Shown here: positions 18,621 through 29,393 of the stretch, piece by piece | Position numbering within the stretch: position 1 is the first letter of the stretch | Layout of the letters: each line of letters begins with the position of its first letter | Source: Paramoeba atlantica | Lineage: Eukaryota; Discosea | Assembly (NCBI GenBank): GCA_977017575.1 | Contig: CDRNVI010000039.1 | Location: 62,001 to 126,000 of the forward strand | DNA length: 64,000 bases | Direction: 5' to 3' | Translations under genes and position numbers: made by a program | Notes under the pieces: model-generated | Database searches by the model: none | Told to the model about the DNA's origin: nothing | What the model saw: the letters and a program-made list of their open reading frames with translations, nothing else

Positions 18621-19042
18621 TCTCGTAACAACGCGAGGTCGTCAGTCCCGGGTAATAGGGTGGGTGGATCCAATGCAAGTACCGACTGTCATCAACACGA
18701 TGTCAGTCACTCTCAGACGTCAAGCCGTCTCCGTATGGTGAATGCGGAATAAACGGATGAGTCTCCCGTGCCACACAAGGTGGTACATGTTCTCGCAACA
18801 ATGCGAGGTCGTCAGTCCCGGGTAATAGGGTGGGTGGATCCAATGCAAGTACCGACTGTCATCAACACGATGTCAGTCACTCTCAGACGTCATGCCGTCT
18901 CCGTATGGTGAATGCGGAATAAACGGATGAGTCTCCCGTGCCACACAAGGTGGTGCGTGTTCTCGCAACAACGCAAGGTCGTCAGTCCCGGGTAATAGGG
19001 TGGGTGGATCCAATGCAAGTACCGACTGTCATCAACACGATG
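18621..19042 (+). repeat. 170-bp tandem repeat array, left part (2.5 units)
   Basis: Units begin at 18621, 18791 and 18961, an exact 170-bp period. Each unit can form several hairpins: CTCGC/GCGAG, GACTG/CAGTC, AGACG/CGTCT, TCCGT/ACGGA and CCAC/GTGG. Between units the first stem varies as CTCGT or CTCGC against GCGAG (a G-U alternative), although the third unit breaks it. The array resumes at 27766, so it once comprised four units. A structured RNA gene, or a satellite, are both possible; no known RNA family is recognised. Confidence 0.8.
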
Positions 19043-19574
19043 ATGTTTCTGTACCTTGTATTTGTTTTCTTAAACTGTATCAACAACATGTCCGTTAATC
19101 TCACTTCCCCGCGGAATGTTGACAATGCGTTGCCGGACCTCCCTCGAGCTTCCGCTGCGTACAGACGCAAACACTGCATTTCGTCCACAGCAGATCTCGA
19201 CCCGTTAAGATACGACTTCTCACTGATCTGCGCTGGACATATTTCCCCGGCATTAAGGCCGTCAGCCAATGGTCCATAGTTAGAGAAAGAATCCCATCCG
19301 GGCAAGGTGCGGAAATAGCGATTACAAAACTATTAAATAAGCATCAGCACACGCCCTGGTAGCTGAACACGCCAGCTTTGAGGAGCTCGTTGAGCGCGAT
19401 GCGTGTGACTACATAAAGGTCACGAGGAAAGAACACCCCCACACCACCTCCCTGCACCCAAACTGGGTTTCGATGCATGCAGATCCGACCCTGAACCTAG
19501 GAAAGACGTATTCCACCCTAAGCACGCTCAATAAAGCAGCCGTGAAGGCCTTATAGGGCAGAGAAATATGTGGA

Positions 19575-19793
19575 TTGAAACACATAACAATAGAGCTCAT
19601 AAGACAGAAGGAAAGATCACCAAGCGCTGAACCAACGGGATACGAAAAACCAAGCAGGACAGAAGAATCTCCGCACAAAATCGCTGCTCCACGAACGTCC
19701 CTGAAAGGTAAACCTGATGAATACAAAGGACCATGCAAACACCGCTGCTTGAGAAAACTCTCCTGTGTGCACAAGTGCTGCAAAATACGTATA
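19575..19793 (+). pseudogene. LINE N-terminal region, first Cys/His motif
   Basis: The frame holds CKHRCLRKLSCVHKCCK, a C-x-H-x-C-x5-C-x-H-x-C-C-K motif, cut just after it by the MITE at 19794. The same spacing appears at 20857-20930. The pattern recalls the small zinc-binding motif at the C-terminus of MER3/HFM1 helicases and is probably the nucleic-acid-binding part of the LINE protein. Confidence 0.55.
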
Positions 19794-20545
19794 CAGGGGT
19801 GAAAACTGCCATCTGGGGGGGTCTAAAATTAGCAAAAACTTTTCAATTTCGGAAAATAATACCGCATTCGAGAGCTCTCGCAGAGTTGTATGTCTTTGCA
19901 CTGGTAGCTGCTGACATATCAAATTAGAACTCCAAATACCGAATAGGCCAAAAAAGCAAATTGTCACTTAAAGAATAATAAAAAATCTCAGATATTTTTA
20001 GGAGGCATTATTTTAAAACCCGTGTTGCATCCACAACATGCACCCTTCTTTTCTACGATGATTCTACAACGTATTCCGAAGTTTTTAAACTTATTATCAA
20101 ACTTATCTTTGTCTTTTGCCTGAAGTTTATCGTAAAAAACATGAATCGTTCCACCCAGAGTTTCACAGTTCCCTAGTGGACCCAAACACTTTGGTAAGTC
20201 CGGGAATAAGACTGTATTTTCTCGAAGTCGGCCACAAGAAGTAATCTTTGGTGTTCTTTAATCTTTCCTGGCAAAGTATAAGAACGGGCGTTCGAAACAC
20301 CATGAGAATTCCTTGAGCGAACTCGCTTTTGGGGCGTAAAATGGGGCAAAAATGAAAAATTGCCATATTTTCACAAGAAAAAAAACATGTTTTTTTCTCA
20401 TCGGGTTAAATCTTTCAAGCCGAGCGTTCCGAATACGCCAAAGACATACAACTCTGCGAGATCTCTCCAATGCGCTATTATTTTCCAAAATTGGACAATT
20501 TTTACAAAATTTAGACCCCCCCCCAGATGGAAGTTTTCACCCCTG
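19794..20545. mobile_element. hAT-type MITE inserted in the LINE
   Basis: Terminal inverted repeats over 100 bp long begin CAGGGGTGAAAACT at 19794 and end in TTTTCACCCCTG at 20545. Flanking octamers TACGTATA and TACTTGTA match at 6 of 8 bases, consistent with an old hAT 8-bp target duplication. No transposase inside. A related one-ended copy is at 3340-3970. Confidence 0.8.
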
Positions 20546-20656
20546 TACTTGTATGTACCGTTGCCAAGTGTGGACGCTCAGGACAACTTATCAACGAGAG
20601 CACCACCACCTGATGTCCAAGCAGGAACCGCAAACCCCACCATCCTCGGGTCATGT

Positions 20657-20780
20657 GAGAAGGAAGAGGAAGAAAGAGGAAGAAATCAATCTTGATCTTT
20701 CAAGATTAGATTCACAAGAAGAATCAGAGATCCTCTTTCTTCCTCTTTCTTCCTCTTTCAAGACTAGATTCTTTCAGAAT
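20657..20780. repeat. Purine/pyrimidine inverted repeat
   Basis: A GGAAGAGGAAGAAAGAGG run is followed about 80 bp later by a matching CCTCTTTCTTCC tract, with CAAGATTAGATTC-like words between. It can form a long hairpin inside the LINE's N-terminal region and breaks its reading frame. Confidence 0.5.
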
Positions 20781-20797
20781 CTTGATCTCCTCATCAT

Positions 20798-21503
20798 GTG
20801 CCACCCTCTGGCGCGACTCCTAGAAATGCAACACTTCACTCACTGAACATCGCACGAGTAGAACCATGCCGTCACCGATGCTCCGCCAAGTTATGCTGTC
20901 TGCACAACTGCTGCAAAATATATGGACCACTCAGGTGCAATGAACCCCTCGTCCGACCTTCTCCTCTCCCCCCTGTTTCGCACACTACGGAAGGTCGAGT
21001 TCCATCGTGGGATGAAACAAACGAAAAGGAACGCCTTCGTCTGCTTGAACAACACAAATCCATAGCAGGAGGGAAAATGTGTCTAAAGCTTAACGACGAC
21101 CAATGGAAAGCCGTCGAAAATAAGGCATACGATGCATGCCGAAGAATACTACATCCCATAGTAGACACCCCGGAAATCGCCGTCAAAAACGCAGAACTCT
21201 TGGGGGTCCTCTATGGCGGTGGCGGTCTATGAAATTGCACATGAAATAAATCCCACCAAAGGTTTCCTCACACGATCGAATCGCGGACACGCCCGATTTA
21301 AGCACCGACCTCTTTCCTCTGAAAATGCAGCTCATCAAATGGCAAAACACATACGCAGCCAAAAGAAATCACTACGCTACACGCACGGAACGGACCGCCA
21401 AGAGCTCCGTCGCTGCATTAAGGAAAGCGAGAAACTAGAGAAAGTATACTCAGAAGAGGCCAAAGCTCATAAAACACAGCTAGAGAGGCATTGGGCCCAT
21501 AGT
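20798..21503 (+). pseudogene. LINE N-terminal region, second Cys/His motif
   Basis: The frame from 20798 carries CRHRCSAKLCCLHNCCK, the same spacing as the motif at 19575-19793. It is followed by a charged helical stretch (KERLRLLEQHKSIAGGK). A second overlapping frame (21213-21503) continues with a Lys/Arg/Glu-rich helix up to the hAT insertion at 21504, so at least one frame change separates them. No RT motif yet; this is the linker before the RT domain resumes at 25230. Confidence 0.55.
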
Positions 21504-22381
21504 CATAGTCTAACTAGTATTTTAGTACGTACTAAAATACTAGTAATCGACTAGTACGTACTATGAGATACTACTTTTTTGGAATGGAAGGATTTTTTTT
21601 CTCAGGTATTGCGGCACTCCTATAAAAAATCGTTACTTTTGATCGAAACAGACGAGACAACCTATTTTGCATGGGCATAGTACAGTATAGAGAACTTTTG
21701 CGAGTATTTTCACGGTCGACGTGGAGCTCTGCTTTTAGAGAGGGATGGGGATAACTTAAAGAGGGATGATAACTGCTGCTCGAGAATTGCTGATGGGGGA
21801 TTATAACTGCTGATGATGAGGAACCATCGCAAGGTTGCGGGTGTTAAGAATAAGAAGCTGAGATACACAAGGGGTCATAAGAGGCACCACGAAAATAGTA
21901 TTTCATAGAGGCGAAAAGAAAATTTTTGTAATACCAATAATAAAACTATGTGAAAAGTTTTACAAAAAAAATAGAAAGGGGGAATGACGTGTGAATCGTG
22001 CCAGTACCTCATTGGTATGCGCGTATATATTACTTCCTCGTATATTCTACGTATATTGCTTTGATATACGTTGATGTATATGACGAACAAACGAATCAGG
22101 AAAACCATTGTTACCCGGATGGTGGTAAGATACGCCACCTAAAAGAAAAAATCGCCCAGCGGAGTAAACTACATTTCGGAGTAAACTACAATTACAAAAC
22201 TACAATACAAAAAGAAACTACATTTCTACCAAATTGTATCAGGAACATCATTTTTAAGCTCACAATTTGATTAATTAAAAATAATTCGAACTGATATTAA
22301 AAAACTTAATAAATTTGCTCTGATATTAATTCAATTTGAGCCATACTTCTGCGCCACATTAATTATTTGTTTTATGATTTG

Positions 22382-23872
22382 TCACTCTTCTTTCGAGAAC
22401 TGCTCGCCCGGTAAGGTAAAGATCCTTCGTTTCCACGTAAAAACATTTGGGCCGCCACCACGTCTGTCCGGATACGAGCTTGACGGGAAGTGTACTTCCA
22501 GGAAAGCACAGAAAGAACTGAGTCGCACGCCGTTACGAGAGGGGGAGCCATAAATAATGCTGTGCCGCTTCATGAATCGTGGAGAAACGCTTGGACCCAA
22601 CTTCGTGCCACCACTGAACATCGCTCATACCACAAGTCCACTCGTAATCTTGGCAAGTCGTATATGCGTCCCAATCCTCTCGAGTAAAATCAAAAATGTA
22701 GGTGTTCCCGTTCCTAGTAAGTCGTTGGCCCGCTGAATTGATAATGGCTCTTTGCCACGAGGTCGGGCGGATAAAACTATCCACTCCGGAGAAAACCACA
22801 TAATACCGGCCCAAATTTTTACATCGTATTCAGAAGCCACTCGTTTGACATGTTTGTTCACGGATTCCACTACTTTCGGCTCCGAAGAGTCTACTAGCTG
22901 ACGCAAGGTTGGGTACACTAGGGCAGCCATAGGCTGATCATGCATGTCGGAAAATTTTTCCTGTGCGATGCGTAATGGCATGCACTCGTTTAGGAAATCT
23001 TTTGCTGCCTTCATTAGATCATTCAAAGGATGTTTGGCAAATATTTCAGCGAGGTCGTGAACAGATTGGGGAGCTCGGAGACCTTCTAGTTCACTCTTAA
23101 TAAAGGATGCGACAGTGGGCATCTGCTTTGATAGGAACTTTATACTCTCAAACTTGTCGGAGATCCAGCGTGTGACCCCACCGTGTTTGGGAGACGTCAC
23201 AGCCCGTACTTTGTGGAAGTGAGCAATAGATTGTTTGAGCAATGTTTTCCCGGTCCGTGCTTCCTATAGGACGAATGCGTGAATATATTTCTTCTTCTGC
23301 AGAAACAAGGGAGTCGTGGATATTTGCCATGCTAGACTCTATTTCACGTCTTGCGACGTTGTTTACGGGAGCCCCATCCGCCATTATATATCGAAGTTTG
23401 CAAAGACGAGCATCCGATAGGCAAGAGCGAAGAACTTCCATCGAGGATTGCGCCATTTCAACTCCATTGAATGACTTGTGTTTCGGATGGTAAATCGGAG
23501 GGAGAAGGAAGTTCCGGTCCACGACGTACAAGATTGCGATAAGTACGTGTTCATTTAAAACTTTGTCAACCCCCCCCGTCTACCGCCAACCCAAAGAATT
23601 TCGCTCCGTCAATGCTGCGCCGAATATCATCCCAAATCATATCGGCAATCCGACGCTCGCTAAGGTGAAACTCGCGAGGAGAAGGAAGAATGCAAGCAAC
23701 TTCTGAAGGTGAGACATCAGCAGGGAACTCCTCAAACAGGAGTCGAACACAACCCAGGAACCCCTCGGTAGATAGATTACTTTGTGCGGCAAAACATGGA
23801 AGGGCTTCGGAGATATACTCTTCTAAAGACTTTGGGTTCGTTGTCTCCGCAGAGTCTTCACTCAAGTCTTAA
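22382..23872 (-). pseudogene. hAT transposase, broken
   Basis: On the minus strand, 23865-23566 reads an N-terminal domain to FFGLAVDGGG, the first catalytic Asp region. 23531-23148 reads YIMADGAPVN, matching the second Asp region. 23242-22625 gives the insertion/helical domain with VASEYDVKIWAGIMWF. A C-terminal piece (about 22620-22540) reads HEAAQHYLWLPLSRTACDS, the hATC dimerisation motif that in relatives is YL-x-I-P-A-T-S-x-x-S-E-R. Pieces lie in different frames, with at least three breaks. Weak traces of a Cys/His BED-like finger lie upstream (about 23880-23950). Confidence 0.75.
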
Positions 23873-24344
23873 GATTTCGAGCAGCACTCCTTGTAGTGCT
23901 TGTAACACACATTTTCTCCCTTGCTGTGGGACAACCAGCCTCAAAGATTACATCGAATGTGCTGTGTGTGTCCCATCGCATCGTTTCGGATGCCGGGGAC
24001 GCTTTTGCGTGCCCAATCAAGGCACAACCGTTCCGAACTTAGGTTACACCTCTCGTACACCAAATGTCGTTGGCGACGAAGGCTCGCACAGGACTATGAT
24101 TTTTAGCAGAGGCCCGTCGGCGCGTGTTTTCCGGAACGGGTGTGGAAACGTGTTCCGCTGTGTTATCTCTCATATGAAGGGAAAGTCGTGTTTAATAAAA
24201 TGCAATATTCTAAGTAGACAAGAATGATATGATTTGTATACCACTGTAACCCAAAGATTAAATTAAATCAGCGTATTATACAAAGCAAAAAGATTGGGGC
24301 AACTACGGCGAAACTTATTTTCCAAGAATATGCACTCACCAAAG

Positions 24345-25175
24345 TTGTGGATTTTCAATGTCAGTGCAACAATTTGTCATACTCAGTGCAACAAATTAAT
24401 AATAATTGTCATACTCAGCGCAACAAAAGGTTAATTTCTACATAATACACTTCATATACTAATTTCTACATAATTCAGTTCATTCATGCCAAAGTACAGA
24501 AGATTATCTGAAAACAATCGCAAAGATATTCAAACGATGTTTGAAAGTGGCGCCACGAAGAGGGAAATTGCCCGATCGATTGATAAGTCCCCAAGTACGG
24601 TATGTCGTGAGCTGGCACGCAACAGGAAAAGAGGTGGGCAATGGGAAAAGGGGGCCGTTGAAAACATGAATGGTCTGGTCCGTCAGTATCACACCAAGTC
24701 AGATACTTTTGAGGAGTTGACACAGCGCGAAGTTAGTAAGACGGCCAACAAACTGAACAAACGGCCACGAAAGTGCTTGAAATGATTCTCCCCAAAGAGC
24801 TTGGAAGGCCAAATTTTACTATAAAGAGACGGTACTATACATGAAAGCAGTAAGTTGTATAGCCGTAAGTTGTAAAGCAGGAAAGGTAAAAAGTTTATCT
24901 CTTTACTAAAGAAACGCGTTATGTTGTTCCGTCAATATCGATTATCCAGGTACTCCTTTTTTCTTCTCCTTACATAATTTTTTTTCTTAATCCATTGTTT
25001 CTTTCTTAACATGGCTCATACAATCCCGCGTCCGTTTGTGGTGCTGTCCGACCGAAAAAACAGTGTTGCACTGAGTATGCGAAAATCCTGACATCCGGAA
25101 CACACCCATATTTTTCTCATTTTTGTTGCACTGAGTATGACAAAAAGGTGTTGCACTGAGTATGACAATCCACAA
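24345..25175 (+). mobile_element. IS30-like element with inverted repeats, internally deleted
   Basis: Left end: TTGTGGATTTTCAATGTCAG; right end reversed: TTGTGGATTGTCATACTCAG. Further copies of GTCATACTCAGTGCAACA occur two or three times near each end, in inverted orientation, a likely transposase-binding array. No target duplication could be settled. It lies at the right end of the hAT element, almost touching its terminal repeat. Confidence 0.8.
24486..24785 (+). pseudogene. IS30-family transposase, internally deleted (99 aa)
   Basis: The first 50 residues match the IS30 helix-turn-helix: RRLSENNRKDIQTMF, then KREIARSIDKSPSTVCREL. Residues 50-99 match the far C-terminus: ENMNGLVRQYHTK and LNKRPRKCL, which in IS30 are E-N-x-N-G-L-x-R-Q-Y and L-N-x-R-P-R-K-C-L. 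The glutamate in the second block corresponds to the catalytic E of the DDE triad; the two Asp regions are missing, removed by a clean in-frame deletion of over 150 residues. A start at 24486, good codons and no internal stop make a repressor-like product conceivable. IS30 is essentially a prokaryotic family. Confidence 0.85.
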
Positions 25176-25229
25176 GTAGTATCTCATAGTACGTACTATA
25201 GTACGTACTGAAATACTAGACAGACTACG

Positions 25230-27677
25230 CATAGTAGATTCACAAGGAATCCGTGGACAGCAGCATCCGAGTCGTTAGACCGTACATCTACTTCCGTCAT
25301 CTCCGAGTATCCTGAATGCGATTTACCTACAGTAGAAGAATATTTTACAGCAGTCACAGCACCTCATGCCGAAGAGCACCGCCTGCCTCCGAATGACGTA
25401 CTTGGTCCCATACCCATCAACGAAATGACATGGTCTCCACAAACCGCGCAAGAGGTTGCAGACGCACTAAGCAGCAAAAGAAACGCAAGTTCGCCAGAAC
25501 GTGACACAATTACAAACGCGCTGCTAAAACGATGTAAATATCTATACCCACGTATAGCGGTCACTTTTAATGATCTTCTGCGCCACGGTATCTGCCCGCC
25601 ATGTTGGTCCTCCGCCATAGTTAAACTCATTCACAAAGGAGGCGACAAGCACACCCCGAAAAATTGGAGACCTATCTCCCGGCAAATTATTCAATAGCAT
25701 AATCGGACACCAAATTCTGGCACATGCCGTGTCCTCTGGATTCCTAGATACCACCGTGCAAAAAGGCTTTCTTCCGAAGATGAGTAGTACACTGGAACAC
25801 ACGCAAGTTCTATCCGAAATACTGCAATACTACCGCCAAGACAAAAGGCAATACTGTCTTACGCAGTTTGATCTCAGCAATGCATTCGGTTCGGTCCCCC
25901 ACAACATCATCTTCGAGGCACTACGATGGGCAAAAATTTCACCACAAATTGTATCCTATGTTGAAAGCATGTACTCACACGCAGAAATGCGTATAAAGTG
26001 TGCCGAAGGATTGTCACGCGCAATACCGATACATAGAGGCGTACTACAAGGAGATACCCTCTCCCCCATAAGTTTTAACCTAGTGATGGAAACTGTATTA
26101 CGATACCTCAAGCAATCGTGCCCTCGGTATGGCCTTGACTATCCAGACACTCCAAGACATTTCCTGAAAGCCTATGTTGACGATCTGACGATACTGACTA
26201 GCAGCGACAGCGATATGCAGAGCGCGACGAATACACTTGAAACTGCACTGAAACGAATAGGACTCTCAATAAACGTAGACAAGAGCCGTACACAATGCAT
26301 GTCCATGCGCGAAGGTAGCGAGCACCCAGGGTACATGACCAGGAAACCGAGAATCATCATCGAAGGCAGAGCTATACCACATATATGTGACCGCGGAAGT
26401 ACTTTTTTGGGAATGACCATAGCGCCAGGAGGACAACAAGCGAAGGAACATGGATGTCAGACTAAAAACATGGCTTTGGAATGTCGACGAAAGTCCACAT
26501 AGCCTCCCCGAAAAACTTTGGATCTAGAATCATATCTCGTCTGCGCTATATTCTTACTGTTCATCCATGTGTCACATTCAACTTTGTGTTGCGACTGCAG
26601 AAACGAGTTACGCGTCACCTTAAGAAATGGATCAACGCAGCATCCAAAACCTGCACTGAAATTCTATATACTGAACGAGGGTGGAACCTTAAAAGTTTAT
26701 CCAAGCTGTGGTCCGAATGCTCTATCCTAGCCCTAACACAGATGCACAAGTCACGGGACCTATCAATAAAGGCTGCACTACCCCGAATCAAACAAGAAGA
26801 AGAAAAGCGATCATCTGGTCATATTCGCCCAAGCGCTGAAGCCCTTCAACACCTTCATAATGCGCGAAAAGCGCAACAGTTAGCACGTGAACATCACGAC
26901 TCATATGACATTAGTCACCTGCAGAGAAGGGCACCAACAGCTGCAAAATGGTGGAACCTCCCCTCGGAAGCCGATCTGGCTAAAGAGTTCTCCGCAGCCC
27001 TAAACGATCTCAATAGTGAAAAACTCTCTCGCTTCGCGGCATCAGTTCTAACACTAACACCACTGCCATCTAGAACGAATCTTCGGCTCTGGGGCCTACG
27101 ACGTGCCAATGTATTGTGCCCTATATGCCAGACCGAGCCTCAAACCACAAGGCACGTGCTCTCGGGGTGCAAGGAGTCTCTCCGACAAGGAAGATACACC
27201 ATCCGTCACGACATGCTGCTTGAAGAGCTGGGGAAACATCTACTGCGGTCGCCGCATACCAAAACAATACACCTTGATATCCCGGGTTTTAGGAATGCCC
27301 CGGCCTGGCTCGGCACCCGTGACGACCTACTACGCCCCGATGGGTTGATTACACTGAAGGATGGAAGTGAGTTCATTATTGAACTCACTGTGCCCTGGGA
27401 AGAGAACCAGTCTCAGGCGCACGAGGGCAAATCCCGAAAATATAATGCCCTATTTCATGAACGACGCACACTCAACCCTAGGACAAACCTTCTTGTTTTC
27501 GAAGTGGGAGCTCGCGGCTCGCTACTTACCTCCTGCCGGACCCTTAATCTCCTCTTTGACGAGGACACAAAGCTTGCAGAAAATTGTCGGCGAAGTCTGA
27601 TGCAGACCGCCCTTCGAGGCAGTTTCATCATCTGGCAGAATCGAGAATCTGCCATGTGGACAGAAGAGCGTATTTAG
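25230..27677 (+). pseudogene. LINE reverse transcriptase plus restriction-like endonuclease
   Basis: Frame 25425-25697 gives the RT entry (CPPCWSSAIVKLIHKGG, NWRPIS). Frame 25729-26502 gives QFDLSNAFGSVPHNI, the GVLQGDTLSPISFNL block and the active-site AYVDDLTIL. Frame 26481-27677 gives the thumb, a CCHC knuckle CPICQTEPQTTRHVLSGC, and an endonuclease with RPDGLI, IIELTVPWEE and KSRKYN, the PD-(D/E)XK layout of R2, CRE and NeSL elements. At least two frame changes (about 25690-25730 and 26440-26500) separate the three frames. Stop at 27675-27677. Confidence 0.9.
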
Positions 27678-27765
27678 CGTTTGTAAAAGATGAGTCTGGG
27701 GAGCGTCATATGCGCCCCCGGACTTATCTACATATTCTCTGCCTTATGAAGGCATGATAAAATAT

Positions 27766-28020
27766 AGTCACTCTCAGACGTCAAGCCGTCTCCGTATGGT
27801 GAATGCGGAATAAACGGATGAGTCTCCCGTGCCACACAAGGTGGTGCATGTTCTCGCAACAATGCGAGGTCGTCAGTCCCGGGTAATGAGGTGGGTGGAT
27901 CCAATGCAAGTACCGACTGTCATCAAAACGATGTCAGTCACTCTCAGACGTCATGCCGTCTCCGTATGGTGAATGCGGAATAAACGGATGAGTCTCCCGT
28001 GCCACACAAGGTGGTGCATC
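27766..28020 (+). repeat. 170-bp tandem repeat array, right part (1.5 units)
   Basis: Continues the array of 18621-19042 from the base where the LINE left it. A full unit starts at 27852 with CTCGCAACAATGCGAG. Left and right parts add up to four units less about two bases. Confidence 0.85.
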
Positions 28021-28669
28021 AAAAGTTTGCACTGTTTTTGATAAGATTGACAACTATTGTATATGCCAGGCCTATTGATTCTCGGAAGAATTTCAGCCTT
28101 CCAGAGGTGGTGTATATTCCCACCGTATTATCAATAGGAAACCCTCCTGCTGCCATTTTTTTCCTGGGGGCCATGTCCTTGCTCCAAAAAATTTTCAAAC
28201 AATTCACATTCCCCTTTCTCTGTGAGAGCACAAGAGATGCGTGTTCTACGCGCTTTTTAACATTGCCCCCCAAAAATTTCTTGCATCGTGAATGATGTCG
28301 AAGAGCATAATCCATTGAACACCAATTTGAATTTTAGAAGACGTTGTGGCGGCCACTTTACAGGCCAAATGCCCCTGGACAAAAAAAATGCCTATGGACA
28401 GATAAAATGCCAATGGACAGATATAATGCCACTAATAAAAAAGGTCGGCGTCAGTACCATCTGAAAGATAGCAATGCCGGGGAAGACCACGAAGAGGTCC
28501 CAACCATGCTCCCCCATAGGGCTGTCGGAAATTTACATTATAATTAGATAAAATCTTTCATAGGGCTACATTTACATAAATAGGCCCCATTGTGAGCGTA
28601 GCCCACTTCTGGAGGCAAAAGGCCCACTTCTGGAGGCCCCGTTTGCGAGAAAGGCCCAATTGTGAGCGT
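28021..28669. other. Repeat-derived spacer, no gene
   Basis: Minus-strand frame 28019-28315 is open for 98 residues but starts in the 170-bp repeat, and I recognise nothing in it. 28360-28440 has short imperfect repeats around ATGCC and TGGACAGAT. 28575-28680 repeats TTGTGAGCGTAGCCC and CCACTTCTGGAGGC. Confidence 0.4.
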
Positions 28670-29155
28670 AGCCCTGGGACAGAATTATATTTTTTGGCCA
28701 GCGGGTCCAAAATTGAAAAAAATGGGGGGTCCAGGAGGGGGGTCCATGGGTGGAGGGGAAATCTTGATTTTCGAAATCAAGCGCAGGGAAGTGGTAGAGT
28801 AGGCCGCGGCGATGACTTTCCACCCCCCCACCTGGGGGTACCCCCCCCCTGGTACGCGCGGGAGGGGTCCGACAAGGTCAAAAAATCCGAAATATTTGGG
28901 ATGACCAAAATGGGATTTTGACCCAAAAAAAGTAAAAATATTGATTTTCCAAAATTGACTCCTAAACCGTATTTCGCGAGTTTGGGACCTCAGCTACCAT
29001 TCTACGACGTTTTTGTGGACAGATTTGACTACTGCCCCTACTGGTGAGGCATCCAAAAGGTCCCAAATTCGGTGTAAAATTTCGCAATTTTTGCCGAAAA
29101 ATTTAGCTTTTTCCCACCAAAAAATAGAGTATTCATGATCCTTTGGAGATTTTTC
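28670..29155 (+). repeat. Diverged relative of the long-TIR (LT) repeat
   Basis: Keeps the order of the LT elements further right: GTCCAAAATTGAAAAAAATG, a G-run GGGGGGTCC block, a CACCCCC...GGGGGTACC hairpin, GGAGGGGTCCG, then GTTTGGGACCTC and a foldback A. Sequence is well diverged. Confidence 0.55.
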
Positions 29156-29264
29156 TTTTTTAGGCTCTTCGTTAAACGCGGAGGTAGTTTTCAACGCGAA
29201 GCGCGCAGCATGAGTGACTTCTAAGTTGAAAACGACCACCCCGTTTAACGAAGAGCCTAAAAAA
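29156..29264. repeat. Foldback A, copy 1
   Basis: A 109-bp inverted repeat: arm TTAGGCTCTTCGTTAAACGC, a spacer with CGCAGCATGAGTGACTTC, then the reverse arm. Seen again at six or more places to the right, often at the end of LT units. Confidence 0.85.
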
Positions 29265-29393
29265 GTTAATACGGCACATTTATATTGCATATTGCACAAA
29301 ATACCTTCCAACAAACGAAGTAACCGAAAAATGCATTTAGTCAGGGACGCAAATGGGTTTCACGTTTGCTCCCGGTGAGGCCCCGGAGTTGCG

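Larger units (their letters stand above)
21504..25229 (-). mobile_element. hAT transposon inserted in the LINE
   Basis: About 50-bp imperfect terminal inverted repeats: left CATAGTCTAACTAGTATTT, right (reversed) CGTAGTCTGTCTAGTATTT, each with internal TAGTACGTACTA palindromes; a perfect 32-bp palindrome lies at 21513-21544. CATAGT flanks both ends (21498-21503, 25230-25235), a 6-bp duplication seen in some hAT groups rather than the usual 8. The transposase remnant is on the minus strand, and an IS30-like element sits in the right part. Confidence 0.8.
19043..27765 (+). mobile_element. R2-like (RLE-class) LINE, inserted in the 170-bp array and itself interrupted
   Basis: The 170-bp repeat stops after CAACACGATG at 19042 and resumes at 27766, losing about two bases and with no target duplication, as R2-type elements often do. 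The 3' end is tight: stop codon, about 90 bp, then target. Element parts are 19043-19793, 20546-21503 and 25230-27765; the rest are later insertions. The element encodes Cys/His fingers, a reverse transcriptase and a C-terminal restriction-like endonuclease, which in this class cuts a fixed site. Several frame breaks make it inactive as it stands. Confidence 0.85.

Noticed and set aside
18621-19042. The 170-bp repeat as 5S rRNA or spliced-leader genes
   Set aside because: I find neither 5S internal control boxes nor a spliced-leader-like exon with donor and Sm site.
18621-19042. The 170-bp repeat as a hammerhead ribozyme
   Set aside because: The CTGATGA and GAAA core elements are not present in the right order.
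28019-28315. A 98-codon minus-strand gene
   Set aside because: It begins in the 170-bp repeat and matches nothing I recognise; noted only as spacer.
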